From: JBBQSN01 sp038213835
GTDB taxonomy: Bacteria; Actinomycetota; Actinomycetes; Actinomycetales; CAWJMD01
Assembly: GCA_038213835.1 (NCBI GenBank)
Contig: JBBQSN010000054.1
Coordinates: 1-19,425 of the forward strand
DNA length: 19,425 nucleotides
Direction: 5' to 3'
Every line of letters begins with the position of its first letter. The stretch's first letter is position 1. Position numbers and translations under genes: made by a program. This document shows, one piece after another, positions 14,557 to 19,425 of this stretch. The notes under the pieces are model-generated. The model saw nothing but the letters and a program-made list of their open reading frames with translations. It made no database searches and was not told where the DNA came from.

Positions 14557-15162
14557 TCAGACCACGCGCTCGAGGTCGAGCAGCACCCGCTTGGCCGCCG
14601 GTCCGCCGCGGTACTGCCCGATCGAGCCGTCCGAGCGCACGACACGGTGGCACGGGACCACCACGGGCACCGGGTTGGTGGCGCACGCCGTACCGACAGC
14701 CCGCACCGCGCCGGGGCTGCCCGACGCGGCCGCGAGGGAGCTGTAGCTGGACGTGCTGCCGTAGGCCACGTCGCGCAGGTGGGTCAGCACGCGTCGGCGG
14801 AACCCGGTGGCCAGCCGCAGGTCGACCGCGACGTCGAAGTCGTGCCGTCGTCCGGCGAAGTACTCGTCCAGCTCCCGGGTCACGGCGCCCAGCCGGGCCG
14901 GGGCGCGCAGCACCCGGGGGCTGACCAGCCGTCCGAGGTCGTCCAGGACCCGGTCGTGGCCCTCGGCCTCGAAAGCCACCCGCACCAGGCCCTCGGCGGT
15001 CGCGGCCACCAGCAGCGGCCCGACCGGGCTGTCCAGGGTGGTGAACGCGACGTCGAGCAGGTCGCGGTGCGAGGCCTCGGCGACGAGCCGGGCGTGCAGC
15101 GCAGCCATCGTCGCGGGGTCGGGGTCCGGTCCGTGCAGCAGGTCGGGCAGCAGGTCCGTCAT
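14557..15162 (-). CDS. ogt: Methylated-DNA-[protein]-cysteine S-methyltransferase
   Basis: The product is 201 residues. Its ATG at 15162 overlaps the sigma-factor stop (ATGA). It repairs O6-alkylguanine by moving the alkyl group irreversibly to its own cysteine. The active site VVVPCHRVVRSDG has Cys171. The arginine-finger helix GAVRAVGTACATNP (151-164), the helix-turn-helix YGSTSSYSSLAAASGSP and the closing IGQYRGGPAAKRVLLDLE are all present. An N-terminal ribonuclease-like domain contains DSPVGPLLVAATAEGLVRV. The first 35 residues are an extension not needed by the family. Coupling to the sigma factor suggests damage-inducible expression. Orthology to ogt rather than another alkyltransferase is a naming choice. 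Confidence 0.93.
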   Translation of the reverse strand: MTDLLPDLLHGPDPDPATMAALHARLVAEASHRDLLDVAFTTLDSPVGPLLVAATAEGLVRVAFEAEGHDRVLDDLGRLVSPRVLRAPARLGAVTRELDEYFAGRRHDFDVAVDLRLATGFRRRVLTHLRDVAYGSTSSYSSLAAASGSPGAVRAVGTACATNPVPVVVPCHRVVRSDGSIGQYRGGPAAKRVLLDLERVV

Positions 15163-15653
15163 CGTCGTGCTCCTTCGGTCAGGTCGTCCTGGGCCCGGTA
15201 GGTCCGGCGCAGGGTGGCGATGCCGTCCGAGGCGGCCTTGCGCGCGGCTGCCGGCGTGCCGCCGAGGACGGCGGCCACCTCGACGTGCGGCAGCCCGCCG
15301 AGGTGGTGGTAGGCCACGGCGAGCCGCTGCTTGTCGGGCAGGGCCCGCAGCGCCTCCCAGAGGTCTTCCTCCCATCCGCCTGGGACGGGACCCCGGGCCG
15401 GGCGCTCCGGGACGTCCTGGCTCGGGAGCGGACGGCGTGCCCGTGACCTGGCCTGGTCGACCGCCCGGCGGTGCGCGATCGTCACCAGCCAGGCCCGGAC
15501 GTCGCTGCCGGGAGGCAGCGAGGGGTAGGCCTGCAGAGCGGACAGGAAGGTCTCGGACCAGGCGTCCTCGGCGGCATCCGGCCCCACCACGGCGCGGCAG
15601 ACCCGCAACACGGTGGCGCCGTGCTGCTGCACGACCGACTCGAACGGTTGCAT
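15159..15653 (-). CDS. ECF-like RNA polymerase sigma factor
   Basis: The product is 164 residues from the ATG at 15653, which has AGGG 7 nt upstream; a GTG at 15659 would add two. Region 2 covers about residues 10-70: VLRVCRAVVGPDAAEDAWSETF, then the DNA-melting segment VRAWLVTIAHRRAVDQARSRARR. Region 4 (about 100-155) shows LWEALRALPDKQRLAVAYHHLGGLPHVEVAAVLG and KAASDGIATLRRTY. No anti-sigma gene is adjacent; the alkyltransferase takes that place and is translationally coupled. The recognised promoter is unknown, though self-regulation from the 15654-15770 gap is likely. The family call is sure, the exact ECF group is not. Confidence 0.9.
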   Translation of the reverse strand: MQPFESVVQQHGATVLRVCRAVVGPDAAEDAWSETFLSALQAYPSLPPGSDVRAWLVTIAHRRAVDQARSRARRPLPSQDVPERPARGPVPGGWEEDLWEALRALPDKQRLAVAYHHLGGLPHVEVAAVLGGTPAAARKAASDGIATLRRTYRAQDDLTEGARR

Positions 15654-15659
15654 CGTCAC

Positions 15660-15770
15660 ACCCTGTGGTCGTCCCGGGGCACCCAGGTGTGAGGTCGGAC
15701 GTCACGGTCCGTCCCCGCCCCGCCGAGGCTAGACGGTGCCGGCCCCCCGTCCTGCCGTCAGAATGGGCGG
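15660..15770. promoter_or_regulatory. Divergent promoter region, sigma factor / aldose epimerase
   Basis: This 111-bp gap holds the promoters of both genes. An imperfect palindromic segment, CGGAC (15696-15700), GTCACG, GTCCG (15707-15711), lies in the middle. No clear ECF-type -35 (AAC-containing) element was identified. Confidence 0.35.
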
Positions 15771-16766
15771 ATGACCACGACGGTGCACACCCTGACGTCC
15801 GGACCCCTCGAGGTGCACCTGATGGAGCTCGGTGCCTCGCTGCACCGGCTGGTGCTGCACGACGCCGGGGGTCCGACCGACGTCGCCCTCGGCCACAGGA
15901 CGGCGCAGGAGTACCTCGACGCCCGCGACTTCATGGGCGCCACCGTCGGGCGGCTCGCGAACCGGGTCGGCCGCGGACGGGTGCCGCTCGGCGACGAGGT
16001 GTTCCAGGTCCCCGTCAACGACGGGCCGAACGCCCTGCACGGCGGCCCGGACGGGTTCGACCTGCGGGTCTGGTCGACCGTCGACCGCAGCGACACCTCC
16101 GTCACGTTCCGGCTGGAGAGCCCCGACGGCGACCAGGGCCTCCCCGGGACGCTCGAGGTGCTGGTGACCTATGCGCTGCAAGGGACGTCGGTGACATCGA
16201 CCACCCAGGTGCGCACCGACGCACCGACCTGGGTGAACCTCACCAACCACAGCTACTTCAACCTCGAGGGCGATGGCGCGGGCACGATCGACGGCCACCA
16301 CCTCTCGGTCGCGGCCGACCGCGTGACCGAGAACGACGCGCACCTGCTGCCCACGGGCGAGCTGCTGCCCGTCGAGGGCACGGCGCTGGACCTGCGCGAG
16401 CCGCGGCGGCTCGGCGACGTCGTCCGCAGCACCGACCCGTCCGTCGTGGCTGCCCACGGCCTGGACCACAACTACGTGCTGACCGGCGAGGGGCTGCGGC
16501 CGGTGGCGCGGCTGGCGGCGCCGTCGGTCGGCCGCTCGCTCGTGCTGCACAGCGACCGGCCGGGCCTGCAGGTCTACACCGGCAACTTCCTGGACGGCTC
16601 CACTGTCGGTCACGGCGGTCGGCTCTACCGCCAGGGCGCAGGCGTCGCCCTCGAGCCGCAGCACTTCCCCGACACCCCCAACCAGCCCTCGTTCCCGTCC
16701 TGCCTGGTGCTGCCCGGCGAGCCGCAGGTCTCGACCCTGGTGTGGGAGCTCGACTGCGAGGGGTGA
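15771..16766 (+). CDS. galM: Aldose 1-epimerase (mutarotase)
   Basis: The product is 331 residues, the usual length. It interconverts alpha and beta anomers of sugars such as galactose and glucose in the cytoplasm. The four catalytic positions are visible: His90 in NALHGGPDGFD, the acid His160 in VNLTNHSYFNLEG, Asp232 in HGLDHNYVL and the base Glu295 in GVALEPQHFPD. GATVGRLANRVGRGR (56-70) is also typical, as is the ending QPSFPSCLVLPGE. It stands alone, divergent from the sigma factor and ending 21 nt from the convergent chromate-transporter gene, so no sugar operon is suggested. Confidence 0.95.
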   Translation: MTTTVHTLTSGPLEVHLMELGASLHRLVLHDAGGPTDVALGHRTAQEYLDARDFMGATVGRLANRVGRGRVPLGDEVFQVPVNDGPNALHGGPDGFDLRVWSTVDRSDTSVTFRLESPDGDQGLPGTLEVLVTYALQGTSVTSTTQVRTDAPTWVNLTNHSYFNLEGDGAGTIDGHHLSVAADRVTENDAHLLPTGELLPVEGTALDLREPRRLGDVVRSTDPSVVAAHGLDHNYVLTGEGLRPVARLAAPSVGRSLVLHSDRPGLQVYTGNFLDGSTVGHGGRLYRQGAGVALEPQHFPDTPNQPSFPSCLVLPGEPQVSTLVWELDCEG

Positions 16767-16787
16767 CGGCCGGGTGCAGCGGCTCCG

Positions 16788-18197
16788 TCAGGCCACGCCC
16801 GCGAGCCCGGCCACGAGGCCGAGGGTGGCGCAGACACCCAGCGTGCGCAGGACCGACCACCGCAGCCGCAGGAGGAGCACCGCGGCCACCAGCGCGATGG
16901 CGAACGCGGCCGGGCGGGCGCTGCCGAGCTCGGGCAGCTCGAGGTGGACCGGACCGGCAGCGAGCCGGACGGTGCGCTCGAACAGGGTGTGCACGGCGAA
17001 GAAGAGGGCCAGGTTCGCGATGACGCCGACCACTGCCGCGGTGATGCCTGCCAGGGCGGCCGACAGCGCCCGGTTGCCGCGCATCCGCTCGACGTACGGT
17101 GCGCCCAGGAAGATGAAGACGAAGCACGGCACGAAGGTCACCCAGGTCGTCAGCAGCGCGGCGAGCACGGCCGCGACCCACGGGTCCAGCGTCCCCGGCG
17201 ACCTGTAGGCGCCGACGAACGCCACGAACTGGACCACGATGACGAGGGGACCGGGCGTGGTCTCGGCGAGGGCCAGCCCGCGCACCATCTCCCCCGGGCC
17301 GAGCCAGCCGTACACCTCGACCGCCTGCTGCGCCACGTAGGCGAGCACCGCGTAGGCGCCGCCGAAGGTGATCAGGGCGGTCCCGGTGAAGAACAGCCCC
17401 TGCTGGGTGAGCACGCTGCCGGTGCCGGTCAGCGCGACGACGGCCCCGACCGGGACGGCCCACGCCACGACACCCACGACGAGCACCGTCGCGGCGCGCC
17501 GGGCGCTGGGACGCTGCGTGCGTAGCGCCTCGTCGGGCACCAGCGGGGACGACGTGTCCGCCGGCGCCGAGGACGCGGGGGGACGCATCGACCCCGGTAC
17601 CCAGCGACCCAGCGCCCAGCCGATGGCGGCGGCCGCGGCGATCACGACCGGGAACGGGACGCCGAGCGCCGCGATCGCGACGAACGAGCAAGCGGCGAGC
17701 AGCACCCACGACACGTGGCCGAGCGCCCGCCCGCCGACCTTGAGGACCGCCTGCACCACGATGGCGAGCACCGCGGGCGCCAGCCCCGCGAACAGGGACG
17801 ACACCACCGTGGTGTCGCCCGCCGCGACGTACAGCACCGACAGCCCGAGCAGGGCGAGCATCCCCGGGAGGACGAACAGCGTCCCGGCCACCAGCCCGCC
17901 CCGGACGCCGTTCAGGAGCCAGCCCACGTAGATCGCGAGCTGCTGCGCCTCCGGCCCGGGCAGCAGGGTGCAGAAGCCCAGTGCGTGCAGGAACCGGCGC
18001 TGCCCGATCCACCGCCGCTCGTCGACCAGCTCTCGCTGCATCACGGCGATCTGGCCGGCCGGCCCGCCGAAGGTTTGCAGCGAGATCGCGAACCATGCGC
18101 GCGTGGCGAGCCGCAGCGGGACGACGTCACGCTCGCGACCTGCGCGTCCGCCACCACCGGTCGAACCCGGCTGGCCGGTGCCGGACGGGTCGACCAT
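16788..18197 (-). CDS. chrA: Chromate efflux transporter (CHR family, two-domain)
   Basis: The product is 469 residues from the ATG at 18197. A start near VVPLRL, 25 residues in, is possible because the first 25 are Gly/Arg-rich. It is an inner-membrane protein with the duplicated long-CHR architecture, about five to six helices per half. Half one has LQTFGGPAGQIAVMQRELV, RWIGQRRFLHALGFCTLLPGP and FVLPG. Half two has ITFGGAYAVLAYVAQQAVE, YGWLGPGEMVRGLALAETTPGP and FVGAYR. Members export chromate using the proton-motive force. A hydrophilic linker (about 188-218) joins the halves. It lies 47 nt downstream of a flavodoxin-fold reductase gene in the same direction, probably one operon. The chromate substrate is inferred from family. 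Confidence 0.9.
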   Translation of the reverse strand: MVDPSGTGQPGSTGGGGRAGRERDVVPLRLATRAWFAISLQTFGGPAGQIAVMQRELVDERRWIGQRRFLHALGFCTLLPGPEAQQLAIYVGWLLNGVRGGLVAGTLFVLPGMLALLGLSVLYVAAGDTTVVSSLFAGLAPAVLAIVVQAVLKVGGRALGHVSWVLLAACSFVAIAALGVPFPVVIAAAAAIGWALGRWVPGSMRPPASSAPADTSSPLVPDEALRTQRPSARRAATVLVVGVVAWAVPVGAVVALTGTGSVLTQQGLFFTGTALITFGGAYAVLAYVAQQAVEVYGWLGPGEMVRGLALAETTPGPLVIVVQFVAFVGAYRSPGTLDPWVAAVLAALLTTWVTFVPCFVFIFLGAPYVERMRGNRALSAALAGITAAVVGVIANLALFFAVHTLFERTVRLAAGPVHLELPELGSARPAAFAIALVAAVLLLRLRWSVLRTLGVCATLGLVAGLAGVA

Positions 18198-18244
18198 GGT
18201 CGAGAGGATAGGGGCGACGGGAGCCGGGGAGCCCGCCGGGATGG

Positions 18245-18865
18245 TCAGGACGCGGGCGGGTACGGGCTCTGCTGCAGCAGCCGCGCCAGGTGAGCGGCGT
18301 TGGTGGCGGCGCTCCTCGTGGCCTGGGCGACCTTCTCGGGCGTCTCGTCCAGGTCCTGGTAGTCGGTGGAGCTCATCGCCTCGCCGACCCAGTACGTGGA
18401 CCCACCGGCCGGCACGGTGAAGCCGACGTCGGACAGGCCCTGGACGACCTCGGCCGTGACGTGGTGGGCGCCGTCCTCGTTGCCCACCACCGCGACGACG
18501 GCGACCTTGCCGTAGGTGAGCTGACGTCCCTCGTCGTCGGTCTCGGAGATCTCGGCGTCCAGCCGCTCCAGCACCCGGTGCGCGATGCTGGAGGCGTGGC
18601 CGAGCCAGATCGGTGTGGCCAGCACCAGCACGTCGGCAGCCATCAGCCGCTCGCGCAGCGCCGGCCACTCGTCGCCGTTCCCCATGTCGAGCTCGACCCC
18701 CGGCCGCACGTCGTGGTCGACGACGCGCACGACGTCACCGCTCACCCCGTGCTCGCGCAGGGCGTCGATCACCTGGCGCGCCAGCAGCTCGCTGGACGAG
18801 GGCTTCGGCGAGGGCGTCAGGGTGCACACCAGGGCGAGGGCGGTCAGCTGGGGAGTGGTCGTCAT
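18245..18865 (-). CDS. Flavodoxin-fold NAD(P)H-dependent FMN oxidoreductase
   Basis: The product is 206 residues with an ATG at 18865 and GGTGAG 5 nt upstream. The first strand and FMN phosphate loop read LALVCTLTPSPKPSSSELL (10-28). ADVLVLATPIWLGHASSIAHRVLERLD (77-103) is the second flavin loop of the WrbA/NADPH-dependent FMN reductase group, and GKVAVVAVVGNEDGAHH is the third. Members reduce quinones, azo dyes or chromate with NAD(P)H. It precedes the chromate-exporter gene by 47 nt, which favours a role in handling oxyanions or the oxidative stress they cause. Chromate reduction is an inference from context only. Confidence 0.85.
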   Translation of the reverse strand: MTTTPQLTALALVCTLTPSPKPSSSELLARQVIDALREHGVSGDVVRVVDHDVRPGVELDMGNGDEWPALRERLMAADVLVLATPIWLGHASSIAHRVLERLDAEISETDDEGRQLTYGKVAVVAVVGNEDGAHHVTAEVVQGLSDVGFTVPAGGSTYWVGEAMSSTDYQDLDETPEKVAQATRSAATNAAHLARLLQQSPYPPAS

Positions 18866-19078
18866 CTGCTCACCATCGGACGCAGACCGGCTCCGCGCAC
18901 GTCGAACCCGTTCCGGCGCACCGCCGCCGTCGGTTCTGCACCTCGGTCCGGTCGACCAGACCGCGTGGACGGTTCGTCCGGGAGCACGCAGCTCCGCGTG
19001 CCGCGGCTGTTTCCGGGAACGGCCTCGACGGGTTGCTGCGCAGAGGCGTGCTGATGGCGCCCCGACCCGGCCGTCGAT
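18866..19078. promoter_or_regulatory. Intergenic region upstream of the reductase-transporter pair
   Basis: No gene is supported here. It must carry the minus-strand promoter of the reductase gene. One perfect inverted repeat is visible: GCACGC (18984-18989) and GCGTGC (18996-19001) around AGCTCC. Nothing else was recognised. Confidence 0.35.
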
Positions 19079-19097
19079 GCCACGCTGGCAGCGTGGC
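19079..19097 (-). terminator. Hairpin after the HNH gene
   Basis: GCCACGCT (19079-19086) and AGCGTGGC (19090-19097) form a perfect 8-bp stem with a 3-nt loop, 25 nt past the minus-strand HNH stop at 19122. There is no T tract, but its position and compactness suit a terminator. Confidence 0.6.
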
Positions 19098-19121
19098 GCG
19101 CCCCCACGGGCTGACACGACG

Positions 19122-19425
19122 TCACGGCGGGTCGGGGCCGGGTTCGTTCGGTGCCGTGGGCGCGTTCCAGCGCAGGCCGGTGCGCCGGGTGGCGTGGACG
19201 GCCTGCTGGAAGGTGTTGCGCTGCAGGGTTCGTGATCGGTCGAGGCGTTCGGGTGGGCGGAACCAGGGGATGCCGTCGTGCATGATCATCTGCCAGCCCT
19301 GCGCGGGGTCATCCTCGGGTTGGGCGTGGATCTGGGTGTGGTGGCGGTGGCAGAGCAGGGCCAGGTTGGCGGTGGTGGTGGGGCCGCCGCGGGACCACCA
19401 GATGACGTGGTGCGCCTCGCACAGC
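19122..19425 (-). CDS. HNH endonuclease, C-terminal part (partial)
   Basis: The last 100 codons are present; the gene continues past the right edge. CEAHHVIWWSRGGPTTTANL followed by ALLCHRHHTQIH is the HNH/beta-beta-alpha-metal nuclease motif (His-His, Asn, His) with the CxxH and HxxH metal ligands. The arrangement is that of the abundant actinobacterial DUF222-HNH proteins, whose N-terminal domain would lie outside the window. The stretch after the motif (GIPWFRPPERLDRSRTLQRNT) is also typical of them. Their role is unsettled; they are often multicopy and repeated within a genome. Both the N-terminal domain and the start are unseen. Confidence 0.85.
   Translation of the reverse strand, partial: LCEAHHVIWWSRGGPTTTANLALLCHRHHTQIHAQPEDDPAQGWQMIMHDGIPWFRPPERLDRSRTLQRNTFQQAVHATRRTGLRWNAPTAPNEPGPDPP

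Noticed and set aside
14542..14566. CGTGGTC/GACCACG inverted repeat as terminator of the alkyltransferase gene
   Set aside because: The stem spans the stop codon itself, has an 11-nt loop and no T tract. It would overlap translating ribosomes, so the evidence is too weak to list.
18862..19125. 87-codon minus-strand frame between the reductase and HNH genes
   Set aside because: It has no ribosome-binding site, no recognisable motif, and overlaps the probable promoter and terminator hairpin.

Overview
The window is chromosomal DNA of a very GC-rich bacterium, almost certainly a member of the Actinomycetota. The signs are extreme third-position G/C, many GTG starts, ATGA/GTGA stop-start overlaps, an Rv1155-type F420-dependent enzyme, a response regulator/kinase/GerMN-lipoprotein operon like MtrAB-LpqB, a WYL regulator, and an HNH protein of the kind widespread in actinobacteria. 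The order or genus cannot be fixed from the sequence. There is no rRNA, tRNA, CRISPR array, insertion sequence or prophage. No gap between genes exceeds about 300 bp.

Layout, left half. 1-398: the end of a glyoxalase/VOC gene (+) lies opposite a second VOC-like gene (-) that follows a DinB-family gene (-). A WYL regulator (+) is divergent from these, with an inverted repeat between them. 2094-3055: an F420-dependent oxidoreductase and a MarR regulator, translationally coupled and closed by a very strong two-sided hairpin. 3136-4189 (-): a tightly overlapped set of STAS protein, degenerate SpoIIE/PP2C-like protein and a 58-residue protein. 4283-7031 (+): OmpR-type response regulator, sensor kinase and GerMN lipoprotein, divergent from the STAS set. 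A 53-bp tandem duplication marks the convergent junction with a small membrane protein. Next comes a phosphatase remnant that lacks its start and catalytic cysteine, beside a (GGCGCC)5 tract.

Right half. 7684-9455 (-): a glutaryl-CoA-dehydrogenase-type enzyme preceded by a 180-residue protein of unknown function. 9713-12034 (-): a stand-alone thiamine-diphosphate enzyme resembling pyruvate dehydrogenase E1 (AceE) but shorter. Divergent from it is a Gly/Arg-rich protein with a helical tail, behind an AT-rich promoter. 13120-14417: AroQ (+) and a Gfo/Idh/MocA oxidoreductase (-) that overlap antisense at their 3' ends. 14557-15653 (-): an ECF-like sigma factor coupled to an O6-alkylguanine-DNA alkyltransferase. 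15771-16766: aldose 1-epimerase (+). 16788-18865 (-): a flavodoxin-fold reductase followed by a two-domain chromate (CHR) transporter. The window ends inside the C-terminal part of an HNH endonuclease gene (-).

Most of this is ordinary actinobacterial chromosome. The parts most worth a second look are the STAS/pseudo-SpoIIE/small-protein module, the sigma factor-alkyltransferase pair, the reductase-chromate exporter pair, the orphan AceE-like enzyme, and two local signs of recent DNA change: the tandem duplication and the phosphatase remnant.
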